Source: Oikopleura dioica (taxonomy: Eukaryota > Chordata > Appendicularia > Copelata > Oikopleuridae). Taken from it: DNA of 64,000 nt. A program made the position numbers and the translations under genes. The notes under the pieces were generated by a model. It saw only the letters and a list, made by a program, of their open reading frames with translations. It was not told the origin of the DNA and did no database searches. Shown here piece after piece: positions 48,277 through 60,800 of this stretch (the stretch's first letter is position 1; each line of letters begins with the position of its first letter). Where the stretch lies: positions 3,787,001-3,851,000 of the forward strand of contig OU015567.1 of NCBI GenBank assembly GCA_907165135.1, written 5' to 3'.

Positions 48277-50319
48277 ATGCAGAGAAAATGGATCTACATA
48301 GCGATTTTTATAGTTTGCGCGCTTGGATTGGGGCTTGGTCTTGGTCTTGGGCTTGGGTTGAAAGATGATGAAGAGGAGGAGAATAAAGGAAAGGTCGTTG
48401 TAAATATGAAATAAAAAATTCTTAAGATTTCATTGTAAGACCTAAAAAAGACCCTATCTTTGAATTTCCTCCAGATCGCCCTTGCCAATCCGACCCGAAT
48501 ACTGGTTGTTTCAAAGAACAAGCAGCAGCTACTGACGATTCTCGATGCTCAAAAATCGCCAATGACATTTTGAACAAAGGTGGTTCTGCCGTAGATTCTG
48601 CCATTGCGGCCATCGCCTGCGAAGGAGTTGTGAATAGCTACCACAGTGGAATCGGCGGTGCTAGCTTCATGACAGTCTACGACGAGAAAACTGGCAAAGC
48701 TGAATTTTTCAACTGTCGAGAAAGAGCTCCCCTTGCAGCGTGGGAGGACATGTTCAAGAACAAATCAAACGAAGCGATGCATGGTCCTTTAGCGATCGCA
48801 ATTCCGGGCGAGGTCAAATGCATGAAAGAAGCTCATGCTCGATATGGAAGTCTTCCGTGGGCAGATCTCTTCCAACCATCCGTCGATCTCGCGAGAAATG
48901 GCTGGGAACTATGGAATTATACTTATTACGCGATGGAGGACAAGGCCGATTTTCTCCAGGGAGATTTCATCGAATGGGCGGGCAAGAACTGGTCGGGCAA
49001 CTGGGAGCCGTATCTGGACAGCCAAGGAAAAATTAAGAAAGTCGGCGATCAAATTATAGATGAAGAACTTGCCAAAACACTGGAAATGATCCAAGATGAA
49101 CCAGATTCTTTTTACAACGGGACGTTAGCGGATTTGATCATCGAAGATTTGACCGAACTTGGAGCGATTATAACGAAAGAAGATCTCGTTAATTATAAGG
49201 CGTTGATTGCTTCACCTCTAGAATCAACATTCGGCGATCTTCAATTTTTCTTCCCCAGGGCGCCCTCAAGCGGTCCGATTCTTCAATTAATGATGAACAT
49301 CATCGAGGGCTACAATCTAACACCTAATGAGAGACTTGATCATTTGGCAAATCATCGGATCATCGAGTCGATGAAACATGGCTACGCTATTCGAACGGGT
49401 CTTGGTGATCCCGAGTTTTATCCATACGACCAAGCTGATCTTGAGAAGAAAATTTCAGGTACTCATCTTCAAGAATACTTTTCTTCGTAAAATCTAGATC
49501 CGGATTTTATCGCCGCTATTCGAGAAAATATAACATATCAAACTCACGAGATCGATTACTACAACCCGATTTTCCAGGGCAAAGATGACCACGGAACCCT
49601 TAGGTATTTTTTCATTCGGTTGTAAAACGAAAAAATTTCTAGTGTATCAACGCTTGACAAAACCGGCCAAGCAGTAGCAGTAACAACTACTGTCAACCTA
49701 TATTTCGGCTCAAAGCTGCGAGGTCGCCGAACTGGCATAACTTTCAACGATGGAATGGATGATTTCTCAACAACTGGTTTTAATAATGATTTTGGAGTTC
49801 CACCAAGTCCGATGAATTTTGTAAAAGGGGGAAAAAGATGTGTCTCATCGATGGCTCCTACGATTGCTGTTGATAAAAACACAGGGAAGGCCAAGGTACA
49901 AGATAGTAAAAATGAGCAATGCTGACCATTCTAGATCGTTCTTGGCGCTGCGGGAGGAACGAAAATCACGACCGGAATCTATCAAGTGCTTTTGAACAAG
50001 CTTTGGTTTGGCTATTCCGGCTCCGATTCTGTTCGAAGACATCGATTCCACCACCAGCTCGACCCGAATGAAATCAACTGGTCAGATGCCGTGGATGGAA
50101 TTGACGGACCTGGCTGGGAAGAAATGATTAAATCGCTCGAAAGAGATCATGGACACAAACTGCGGGAAAAGGGACGAATGTGGGCTAGTCCTGTTGTTCA
50201 AGCTATTTTCAGGTAAGCTCCTTCTTTTTGCAGAAATAAATTTTTCTTCAAGAAATTCCGACGAAATAATCGAAGCTGTTTCCGACTGGCGGCATGCTGG
50301 AGTCCCCGATGGCTCGTGA
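48277..50319 (+). CDS. GGT1-like: Gamma-glutamyltransferase
   Basis: Type II membrane enzyme that removes the gamma-glutamyl group from glutathione outside the cell. Exons: 48277-48388, 48451-49458, 49498-49603, 49643-49895, 49934-50212 and 50253-50319. A short cytosolic start (MQRKW) is followed by a membrane anchor (IYIAIFIVCALGLGLGLGLG, coded by a repeated GGNCTT run) and an acidic stem. The enzyme core has NKGGSAVDSAIAA, IGGASFMTVYD, APLAAWEDMF and GAIITKEDL. The autocleavage site is DDHGTLSV, whose Thr becomes the new N-terminus and nucleophile. Then come TTTVNLYFGSKLRG, TGITFNDGMDDFS and VPPSPMNFV, and AAGGTKITTGIYQV closes the active site. The first intron (48389-48450) is GA-AG by frame. 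Appears complete and active. Confidence 0.93.
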
Positions 50320-50410
50320 AAGTGAAAACTTTGTTCTTATAATAAAAAAATCAATATATCCAGTGCCTATTTTTATCTTCATCAATTGAGCCGCTTCAAT
50401 TTTTTTTCTC

Positions 50411-51629
50411 ATGAGAAATTTAACATTTTTTATACTTTTCCAAGAATCTTTTTGCACTGCGAATGAAAAAACATACCAATGCGGAGAATGCACTCGGTCC
50501 ATTCTCACCACAACTGACGATGAAACCCAAGAAGAAGCAGCATTTGAAAGAGAATTGAACGCATCCATTTTTCGAAACTGCCCGCCAACTATTGTCTTTT
50601 GCCAAATTTGCTTCGTGAAAATGTCATTTCCGGAGACTCTTAATCAAACAGACACTCCGTTTATTTATGGAATGGGGTGTATAAAGGACAAGAATGGGGT
50701 CTTTAACATTGACTTGCTCAAAAATATCGTCAATATCTCCGCGATAACAATGCAGAAAAACCGCTCGGAAACGACCATTCTCGAAGGTAAAAAAGAATTT
50801 TTAGGTTTTTTCTCATTTTTTTTCAGAAATTCAACACATCAAGCAGCATACAAACATGGATTATGGCTACACAATCGGGCAGTCGAAAAAGGCAACACTG
50901 ACAATATGCACGAGCGATTTCTGCAATTTAAAAAGACTAGGTCCAAAAGCCCTACCAGAACTTGAACAACTTGAGCTCGCTGCAATCAACCCGGTGGAAT
51001 ATGAAAATCTCGGACACAAGCAATCGTTTTTGAAAGAAAAGGAAATTTGCTTCAAAACTTCTCACTGCTCGAAGCTGATTTACCGCCCGATCTACTTTTG
51101 GAAGCAACGAGTAAGGATTTTTTCTGCAAAAAAGTCATTTTTGTTTTTAGAAAATGCTAGAATGGAAAGGAAAACGAGACGCGAAGCAACCAAATCGACC
51201 CTACTGCAATCACACAGGATTTTGTCCGCTCATTTAAAAATTTTCCTTCTGAAATTTTTTTACCAAATCCAATAAGCTTTCTCCATGCTCATCAATCAGC
51301 AAGAAATGAGACGAAAAACCACTTGGATTATGTCACGCTTTTTCTCGATGTAAGTCGCCCATTTTTTATAGATTTGATCTAATAACTTCCAGGACGTCAA
51401 ATTAACACGTGACCCGCTCTCAAATATCAGTCAACTTGTTGCCGAAGGTATAAACTACATTTTCCATCATAAAATATTTCCTTCAGAAATTTTTTACAAA
51501 TCGACCGGTTGCATCATGAATTTCGATGTTGGTCAAATCGCGGCAAAGTACCACCCTTCGCCAAAAAGCTCAGCTGACAAAATTACTTTTCAAGTGCTCC
51601 TCTTCTTTCTTTTTCTTATTGAACTTTGA
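50411..51629 (+). CDS. GPI-anchored Ly6/uPAR-like protein (putative)
   Basis: Five exons: 50411-50786, 50827-51110, 51170-51349, 51393-51447 and 51487-51629. The N-terminus is a signal peptide (MRNLTFFILF). A cysteine-rich region reads YQCGECTRS, FRNCPPTIVFCQICF, GMGCIKD and finally TICTSDFCN, the closing C-x4-CN motif of Ly6/uPAR three-finger domains. A second, weaker cysteine set follows (ICFKTSHCSKL, TGCIM). The protein ends in a hydrophobic run (FQVLLFFLFLIEL) after a small-residue patch (KSSAD), as for a GPI-anchor signal. The acceptor at 51169 is preferred because the nearer one at 51150 leads to a stop and loses the GPI tail. It begins 91 bases after the GGT stop. Confidence 0.6.
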
Positions 51630-51731
51630 ATGTTTTATTTCAAGCTTAACTTTAATTTGCAGGGTATTTTCGAATGAGATCTTCCCAGAGAAGCATGTGT
51701 CGTCTTCTGAAATTCTCTTCCATAAAGTAAT

Positions 51732-53488
51732 CTAAATAAATGATAGAATTTCAAAGGAAAAGTGGGAATAACCGTCTGGTCCATCAATAATCATAGAGTT
51801 CATTCCCGGTTGGGCTTTTGGCCAGCTCTCGCCAGTAGGAACTGCTGGTTCTCCTCGAGCAAATGCGCCAAGAATCGACATCATTTGATGACTCATCTCA
51901 ATATCGCTTTCAGTTCCATTTCCAGAGTGCATCGGCCATCCAAAGTAGAACATGAGATCATCTCCGTGCCAGGGCTCATTCCAGTCTCCCTAAAATCGTT
52001 AAAGAAAAGAATGAAGTTGGTAACTTACAGGGACTCTGACAGGATCTTGAATGTCCTCGGAAGGATTGAATCGGAAATTCGCCATGTGGAAGTCAGTATT
52101 TGTCTGTCCTAGAGACCATCCGTATTCGAGAATATATCTAACATATGCAGTGTCCATGCCAACATAAATGTACGCAGATCGCCACATATCAGTTGAAGCG
52201 CTATCTGGGTCTCCGTTTTCGAGGTAGCCTTCTTCGAGTTCCTCCCAAAACTGAGGGCTATCTACGTCAACAGGAAGAGTGGCAGCGAAGACAGGGGCGA
52301 GAAGACGCTCAAAGCTCTCCTTTGTTCGGATACTTGCGGCTCCCATGGCAATTTCGCCAGTCGTGCAGGTGAGGAAGTGCTCGAAGCGGTCTAAGCGGCC
52401 AGGTTTGCCCATGTTTTCCTGAATAAAAGCTATTATTGAAGCATTTTTCAAAGGCTTACCTTTGTTGGGGGATCGAGTAAAAATTCGCCATCAATGACTG
52501 GAGACCAATTGAATTGAACTACGGGCTCTCGATCTGAAGCTGCGACCAGTTCCTCAGTCGTCTTCGTCTTCAAACACTCTAGAAATCTTCTCGAGCTGAT
52601 GTTGAAGTCTGTCAGACAACGCGCGTGCTGAGCAAAACTTTGCGCCGTATCAACTGGATCCTCATTCCAAGTCATCAATTGGCCTGAAAATTATTGAATC
52701 GACTTTTGATTGAAGAAATTTTTACCAGAAACAACCCCGACTCGTTTGAATAAGGGGTTTTCAATCGTTCCCGACATTGGAGAAATTGCTTGGAATTTGA
52801 CGGAAATTGCTCCTGCAGATTGACCAAAAATAGTGACATTGTCTGGATCACCGCCGAAATTGGCAATATTATCATGAACCCATTCAAGTGCCATATTTTG
52901 ATCTCGGACTCCCATGTTTCCTAGAAAAAAAGGCTTGACCAAGACAATATAAGTTGTCTTACCGCTGATGACATTATCTTGCATGGACAAAAACCCAAAA
53001 GCCCCGAGTCTGTAGTTGAGAACAACAAGGACAACATCAGCAGTTGGGCAGAGATACTTTCCAGTGTACCAATCTGGATGCCAGTCGCCAGTAAAAGAGC
53101 CTCCGTGAATCCAAACAAGGACCGGTTTCTTGTCATTTTGATAGTCTTGACTAGCAGTGTACACATCGAGATACAGACAATCCTCGCTTGTTGGCAGTCC
53201 CCAGCTCTAGGATAGATGTAAAATAGACCTTTTGTCATTTGAACTTACATCGTCCTGTGCGCAAAGCGGCTTCTTCTTCTGCGTCTCTAGAACTGTCCAT
53301 GGAGATGGCTTCTGAGGCGACTTGAATCTTAGATTCTCAACCGGTGGCTGAGCAAAGGGAATTCCCAAGTACTCGTCAACCTGTTTTCCTTGATAGTAAT
53401 CACGGTTTCCGATGATTAAACCATCATTGATGCGAGTCTCTACCGACTCTGAAAGGGCAGAAGTGGCGAAAACAAGAGAAAGCTTCAT
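51732..53488 (-). CDS. Secreted type-B carboxylesterase (cholinesterase-like)
   Basis: Alpha/beta hydrolase, probably secreted (MKLSLVFATSALS). Six exons: 53488-53248, 53206-52963, 52920-52726, 52683-52460, 52418-52029 and 51989-51732. Motifs: YLGIPFAQPPV, SEDCLYLDV, the oxyanion-hole loop WIHGGSF, the nucleophile elbow FGQSAGAISV (Ser in GxSxG), and a His in WHGDDLMFYFG matching the catalytic-His region. The acid residue of the triad was not pinned down. A TATA box lies 32 bases before the ATG. No C-terminal anchor. It could be a digestive esterase or a bile-salt-lipase relative; no choline-site aromatic signature was checked. Confidence 0.9.
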
Positions 53489-53519
53489 TTCTTTCTCTTT
53501 CGCTGACTATCTTTAGGCG

Positions 53520-53526
53520 TTTTATA
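53520..53526 (-). promoter_or_regulatory. TATA box of the carboxylesterase gene
   Basis: On the minus strand TATAAAA (in CTTTATAAAACGCC) lies 32 bases upstream of the ATG at 53488. This is close enough that the 5' UTR must be only a few bases, or the message is trans-spliced or starts just at the ATG. Confidence 0.5.
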
Positions 53527-53881
53527 AAGAATCGAATGAACTCGGCATCTGCTAGCTTTCACAGAGAACAGAAGATTGCGAAAGAAAATGTAACAGAACT
53601 CTGAGAAAAAGAATATACTGAACATAGAACAGCAGCTTGATCAACCGTAAAAACCACTTGCTTGCCGTTAAAATGAAATATCCGGGAACAATTAAAATAG
53701 TAAGTTCATTGAAGCAGTTCAAAAATTTGAATATTCAAACGTCATATCTGAATTTTGTTAACTTCCATCATGAATAAATAAGTAAAAGTTTATTCAAATT
53801 CGCACATGGACAACTCCATTAAGTCTTTTTTTATAACTTTTAACAGCTTAATTTTACAAAATGAGAATTTAAACAAGAACC

Positions 53882-54601
53882 ATGAGAATTTTCTCTCTTT
53901 TTTTGAAATGTCTTTTTGCATGGCATACAACCGTTGTTTATCAGCACTACCCAGATGTTTCAAAGAACTGGGCTGACGCAGTTAAATTTTGCAGAGAACT
54001 GGGAGGAGGTGCAGAGATAGCCACAATAATAGATAATACTCAATTTAACGAAGTAAGCCCTTTTTTATCATAAAAAAATATTCGCCTTAAGTTTCTAGGG
54101 CTCAATATTCCTCGGACATGGATTGGAGGAACGGATGCTGCTTCGGAGGGAGTTTGGGTGTCTGCTTGTGGAGGTGAGATTATACTGCACTATAGAAGCC
54201 TTTTCTTAATCATTGCAGGTACCATTATTGGGAAATGGCGGCCGAATCAACCAGACAACTCTGGAAACGAAGACTGCTTGGAAATGTACTACGGCTTGAT
54301 GAATGACCAAAAATGCGGTCATACTAACAAAGTGACATGCCAATTTCCAGAAAACAATTCAAACAATTATATTCAAGTTATTGGTGTGACTGGTTATCAG
54401 ACTACAATTGCCTGTCCTGCAAATGAAAATTACTCAAGGAATGGGATGAATATTCTTTCTCAAAATTTCAGGTTTTTCTGCCGTTTACGATTTCCGGAGA
54501 AAAGGAGTCATGAAAGATACATTTTCAGAAATGATATCTTCGACTTTTTTTTGAAATATTCAAATATATATTTATTGAAACTGAAAAAATATTGGTGTTA
54601 G
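53882..54601 (+). CDS. C-type lectin domain protein (QPD type)
   Basis: Three exons: 53882-54052, 54092-54173 and 54219-54601. A hydrophobic start (MRIFSLFLKCLFAW) acts as signal peptide. The lectin fold reads WADAVKFCRELGG, AEIATIIDN, TWIGGTDAASEGVW, WRPNQPDNSGNEDCLEMYY and LMNDQKC...VTCQF. QPD usually marks galactose-type ligand preference, and the WND site is changed to LMNDQ but keeps Asn-Asp. About 80 residues follow the domain (VTGYQTTIACPANENYSR...), ending in a basic/hydrophobic tail; a possible donor at 54469 suggests that tail may be intronic and the real 3' end differs. Confidence 0.7.
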
Positions 54602-54644
54602 GTAAAGGCTGGAAGATACAGAAAACTTTGAGAAGCAGGGTTTT

Positions 54645-57472
54645 TTAAAAAATAGATAATGAGTTTACAGAAAATAAGAAGAATATTGCACAATGCTTGA
54701 TGAGATACCTTAGACTTTCAATGGCGTAAGAAATAATAAAATTTGAGAAGAGCTGAGAAAAAATCATCAAAAATTCAGACGCGGTTCCTTTACTGCCTAG
54801 TTTAAAATTCGCGAGGTCCATGTGTAGTTTGACGATTTTTCCTGGATCTTTTGAGTCTTCGCCCGAATCTTTTTCTACCACTGGTTTTTCACTATTCAGA
54901 AAAAATGATAAAAAAGGCATTTAATAAAACCAGTTCCTAAAGCTCTGATCTCATAAGCTCGTCGGATTTGATGGGCGACTCTATGAACGGGCATTCGTCC
55001 GATCATTCCGTGTCCCATGCCCGGTATCAGAACTGTTCTGATTCTTTGACCATCTCGATTTGTTGAGTTGTATCTACGAATAGCGTCGATACTCGCTCTC
55101 ATCGCAAGGAAGGGATTGACTGTGTCGGCGATCATAATGGGAACCCGCATTATTGGAGCTGCAATAACAAATTTGCATCGTCTGGATAAAGATTTATAAA
55201 AGAAAAGAAAAAAAAAATCGACCTTTGTCTATCCTTCTTCCCCGGCAACAAGATACAGTTTCCAACTAGCAGTTCTCCTCCATGATTCAACTCGATCTGC
55301 GCTTGAAGCAAAGCCGGATCAGCCTTCGCTGCTTTCATGAATTCCTCCTCGGGATCGACATCTGTCCAACCGAAAGAGTTCGTCATCGGCATTATGACCG
55401 CGTCCCAGCGTTCCTCTTCGAAAAGAGGGCCGCATGCGATCTCTACTTCTGGGCACTCGCGGAATTCTTTCCGAAGCGCAGTGACCATTTGCGGGTCATC
55501 ATCGCGAAGTTTAAATTGAACACGCGCGTCTTTGTAAAAAATTTAGGAAGCGTCAGAAAACTGAATAATTCTACCTGTATTTGGATGAACAGGAACCCCG
55601 GGTTTGACATATTTGATCTGCTTCTTTTCTAACTTGGAGCCAAGCTCTCCCTTCCCCGCAAAAATATCATCTTCATAGGGGTCCGATCCAGAATCTGATT
55701 CCGTCTCTTCTTCCTCTGATTCTTCGGACTCTTCCTCTTCAGATGATGACTCCTCAAGATTTTCAACGCGTCTTTGAAGTCGAGGAGTGTTGAATCCAGT
55801 CCCTTGGAGGGGCTCTTCGATCGAGGATTCTGATTTGAGAATCGGCCGTGGCTTCTCATCGGATTTCAGGGGCTCTTTTTTTGTTGTTCCGTCTGAGACT
55901 TCTACTTCAGCAGCGAAGCCCACGTGTTTTTGCTCCTGAGGAGGCTCTTCTTTCTTTGGCTGAAGAAAAAGTAAAAAAATGTCTATTATTGACTAAGATC
56001 TACCGGTTCTGGTTTGGGTTCCGGCGCTTGGGGCTTTTTCTTGAGCATTTCGCGCCTGTTTATTTCTCTGATATCATTTAACTCTGCTTGAATCAGTTCT
56101 TCTTCAGCAAATGCATCGAGAAGAGTAGACCCAAGCATCTTTTGAACATCATCCAAGCTTTTCCCTGGCGGCTCTTTCTTCTTTTCTACTGGAATTGATG
56201 AAACAAGCGAATCTGTGTCAGTAACAGTATCTTGAACTACGAGCGGAGGTTGTTGATCGCTTGAACCGTTGGCTTCCCAAGCCCATTTTCCTTCAACTGT
56301 GGATGAAGGAGGAGGTGGAAGTTCTTGCAGCTTTTCTTCGGTTTCGGTGATTGTATCAGATTTTTCCGGCTAGAAAGCATGGAACTGGAGATGGAGAGAA
56401 GATTAACATACCTTGCTAGGCGGGAGAGGCGTGAGAACATGCTCAAGCTTGTCGAGAGCGGCGATTTCGGCTTCTTCTTCGACTTTTTTGGGAATCTCTG
56501 CCCCAGATTTGAAGTTGACTCTCACTCCCTGAATCGTGGCTGAGTGAGAGTTGTCCGACTCCACGCCGGTGTGGTCCGATTCTTCGCCTAACAAAAGATT
56601 TTTTATAAATTACATTCAAATAAGTACTCACCAGAAGCTTCAACATTTGATTCTCGCTCAACTTCAGGAGGAGGGATGACGATTATTCGTTCATCTTCGT
56701 CAAGACCTCGAAGGACTCCGATATCGATTCCCATTTCAAGGGGATCTGCGGGCTGTTCTTGCTCTTTCTCTTCTTCAACTTCTGGATCAGCCATTCCAAG
56801 ACGAGAAGAAAACTTGGAAACAACTGGGTCTCCTCGATTCGGTCTAGTTTTTTCGGAAGAAGCTTCTTCTTGTTTTTCTGGTTGAGCTTCTTGAGAAGTT
56901 TCTGCTTCTGGAGTTGATTGTTTTGGCTTTTTCGAGATCATTGACAATGCAGCTTCGAATGATATTTCAGGACGTTCTTCTGGAAGAGCAGAAGCGACTG
57001 GAGGGTCGGAAAAAGCCATTCTGGGAGCTTGAGTGCTTTGAGATTGGATGTTTTCTTGCTGACTTTCAACTGGCGCAGCTTCCTCTAACGCTGGCTCTTC
57101 GGTTGTTTCAATCTGTGGCTCAGATGGCGTAACGATTTCTGGCACTTCATTGTCGGCATTTTCTAGGCTGATCTCAATCTGGTCTTGTTCGCCTTCTTCA
57201 ACTTCGATCTCTCCATTGCTTTCGCCTTCGCCTTCGCCTTCGCCTTCTTCTTCATCTTCTGAGCTCGTCCACTCAACAGGAGGTCCTGTCAGAGTTTTAA
57301 CATTTGACTTGGAATTGATCTGTTCAGCTTCCTCTCTTGGTTCTTCGTTATTTGGCGTCTGAGAAGGACTTTCATCGATATCTTCAAGTGCTTGATTCGC
57401 AAGTCGACCCACAAACCCGCCGGTTTTTAGTCCCAAATTGGGCTTCAGCATCCCTCCCGTTCGTCTAGACAT
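54645..57472 (-). CDS. Acidic disordered protein with C-terminal macro domain
   Basis: Exons 57472-56633, 56588-56412, 56369-56004, 55959-55575, 55529-55223, 55158-about 54940, and a doubtful last exon near 54900-54645. The first about 600 residues are Glu/Ser/Pro-rich and without fold, including a GEGEGEGE run (57220-57250) and SSSEEEESEESEEEE. The C-terminal part is a macro (ADP-ribose-binding) domain: DAVIMPMTNSFGW, ELNHGGELLVGNCILLPG, APIMRVPIMIADTVNPFLA, and RTVLIPGMGHGMIGRMPVHR. These match the bacterial/phage-like macro subfamily. The glycine-rich first ADP-ribose loop is replaced by TDVDPEEE, so binding or hydrolysis may be lost. The two halves are joined by an in-frame junction (55575/55529). 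Role unknown. Confidence 0.72.
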
Positions 57473-57838
57473 ACTAAAATAGTATGACTATGAAAAGATG
57501 ACTAGTTTAATTCATGTCTAATAAGTATTGGCACATGGATAAGCATAGATGGTAACTGCGGATTGAAATATTATAATAAAAAAGTTAGCACCACGATGCA
57601 AATAAAACTAAAAATAGGGAAAATTCGATCGAATAGAATATTCCAAATTGCGAAGAAAAAAGAAAGATGCTGGTATTGAAGAAAGTACTGAATAAATAAT
57701 AATTTTCTAGGTACAGTAAAGGTCAGTTGAATACTGTAGAATCACAATGATAGGTTGTCATGTTGCACAGCGTTTAACGTTACAGTAGGTAAAACCACCA
57801 CCATTTTTGGGAGTAATTGCATTGTAGGTAAAAAGTCT

Positions 57839-60800
57839 TTAGTCGCGTAATCGACCTTTTGAGTTGACTGCTCCAAGTTCGGACTTTGGATCAGGATAAA
57901 ATGTGGACCAGTAGCTCTAAAAAGCATATTGACGATTGAAATTAAAAGAGGGTTAACCTTGGAGCAGTCGGGAAGAGGCGATGAAGAGCTAGTTGTGCAA
58001 GTAGAAGCGATCGTCCATCCTTTTGCAAGAATTTCATCCGTCCAAGCGTTCAGCTCATGAGAAACGAAGCTAGAATTCCGCGCAAGTTGAAGCTTGAATA
58101 ATGAAGATTTATCTTCCGTAGGAACGCCTTCAATTATCTTCTCCCAGAGCTAGATTCATGATGAAATTGGCGCAATAGAAAGGTAAAGACAAACCCTGAG
58201 GTCTTTCTTTTTATTGTTCAGCTCTTTGGACCCGCCATTACTCCTAGCAGCGTCCGATGAATCGATGGGTTGCTGGCCAAACAAGCCAAGAGGTGATACT
58301 AGAATCTTTTAGCGAGAATGACGAGCGCGTTCTTTACCTGTGAAATGAGTTCTTGAGCCTTCGATAAACTTCATCGATCTAGTGCCGCGGACATAAACAG
58401 ACACGGTCCAGACACCAGGTCTGAGGGGTAAGTTCAGCGCTAGCTTTTCGGCTGCTACGACTTCTCCGCCTACAGAAAATAAATAAAAAAATATTCTACA
58501 AGCACGATAAAGCACCACGTTAAAGGATCACCGATAAATGTTCAAAACTTACCAAGCTCTCCTTCACAATGAAAAGTAGACGTTTTCGCCCGTTTCTTTC
58601 GCTTTTCTTCATCTGTGTTAGAAAAAAATCTGGTTAGAACACATCGAGTTACGAGACAGAGGCAGAATGATGAATAATCAAGCCTATCGTTATACCTTCT
58701 GGAATGTCCATTTCAATTTGATCAGCTGGATGGCCTGATGGATCCTGGACGATGGCAATCGCATGAAATTTTTCTTGGACATTATGGAAGCGGAAAGAAG
58801 CGTGCATTGGAAGAAGGGTTGAGATCAGCCCTCCTGGGTCGCGGAAGACCAGTTCTTTAACATCCCATTTTGTCCCGATCTACGAAAATTACTATTTCAC
58901 CTTTTCTAATTGACCAACCTGTATTGAAAGAGGGATTTCAGGCTCCTTTTCTTTCGCTTCTTCAATTTTCTTTACATAAATCTCCCTTGAATCGCCATTT
59001 TCCAGCTCATATTCCAGCACATAACCAACTTCGCTCCTCTTTCTTTCCATATAAATGTTAACATTTTTCAACTTCGCAGATTCATCGAGCTTGGCAAGGC
59101 GTTTCCAAGACTTAAAAATGCTGAGTTGACCGTCTCTTGTCGCGTCAGCTTTAGAGGAAGCGAAAAATTTTTCGGTTTCTTCTGCGTTGAAGATATTTTC
59201 CCAGTAGGAAGAAATTGAAGGGGTTCCAGCGCTGTATTCGCCGTATACATCGGCTTCTACTTTATGCACTGCCTCCTGAAGATATCATTAGGACTGAAAA
59301 AGGGAGTAGATGGATTTACCTGTGAGACGAATTCTTCGAACTTTCTCGCGAAGAAAATTGGCCTGGTTGTCTTCAATCGGGACAGATCTTTTGGCATAAA
59401 ATCGTTAGGAGAGCAGCCGCACCAGTCGACAATCGCTTTGTACTGGCACTTACAGCCACTAGAATCCGTGAGCTTTGAACCTACGGGCAAAAACATACCG
59501 GGCTCGATTCCAATTTGTCACTCGTATGTTGTTGTCTACGTAGCTCTCGCACCAGTGAGTGTTTTGAACGGCAGTATGGAAGAAACTCTCCGCTGGGAGG
59601 AGGGTGTAGTTGAACCATGTTTTCAGCTGCTCTAAGTTTTCGTCCTTCGAAAAGACGAGCCACTCGGAAAACTCGCGGTTAAGCGCGATCCAGTCAGATC
59701 CACCGTCGATTTCGATGCCTAAAACGAAGATGAAAGGCTGAAAAGACTAATTTGATGCAAAAAAATAGACAGGAAATGGAGAGTTATTTTATGGCTTACT
59801 TCCGGCTTAAAATCTTCATAAACAAGGTTCATAGCTTCAACTATCACTTTACCCTGACGAAGTGAAAAGACGCCGATATGACACTAGAGAAAAACGATCA
59901 AATCGACGGGTAAAAATAACCACGACTTTATAGAATGAAACCTTTCACTCTTTTTAGTAAAAACCATACCAAGGACCATGACAAGGACCATGACAAGGAC
60001 AATGACAAGGACCATGACAAGGACAAATATAATGGCAGCGACAAGAGCGGCAAGGACCATGACAAAGATCATGACAAGCATAGCAAGGACAAGGATGGAA
60101 AGGACCATGACAAGGATCACGACAAGGATGGAAAGCAGGGGTCGTCTTTTCAAAGCTATTTTGACTTTTGGGGTTTAACACAATAGTTGGAATTGGATTG
60201 GATCCAATCCAAAAAGAGCTCCTATCAAACAAACTCCCTGGTCAAGTTTGAAATTTAAAATCAAAACTCTGGAAATCATTTGCTCAGAATAAAATAATTC
60301 AAGAAATTATAAAAGGTTTATCTCTTTTCATTTGCTCAGGCATTAACAAACTCCTTTAATTTTCTTACCTATTGGCGTTTTTCGTTCAGAAATTCTGTAC
60401 ATGTGATTGTCGCACTCGAAGAAAACGCGATCTAAGCCCTGTTTCGTGATGAATTTTTCCGGCTCCCGACCATGCGATTTCATAAAGTTCTTGTCTCGGT
60501 ACTTATACAAGAATTGAACTAGATCATCGTTGGATTTGACAGGAAAATCGGCGAAAGAAAGGTTGATGAAGAAGTCCCAATTGTACTGCTTTTCTACCAT
60601 GTCCGTAAGGCCGCGAAAGATGGTAGTCAAGAGACTCGTTCCTCCCCAGATCGGTGTTTCTCTCCAATCAGCGAGATAGATATTTTCATATTCTAGCGTC
60701 AGTTTTTTCAGCTCCGAATGAAGCCAATGCGATCTGGAATCGACGTGGAAGTAAAGAATGTGGTCAGTATGGTAGATGTTTTTCACTAGTCGTTTAATCT

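Noticed and set aside
56676-57362. Plus-strand Ser-rich frames
   Set aside because: Mirror images of the GAA/GAG-rich acidic exons of the macro-domain gene.
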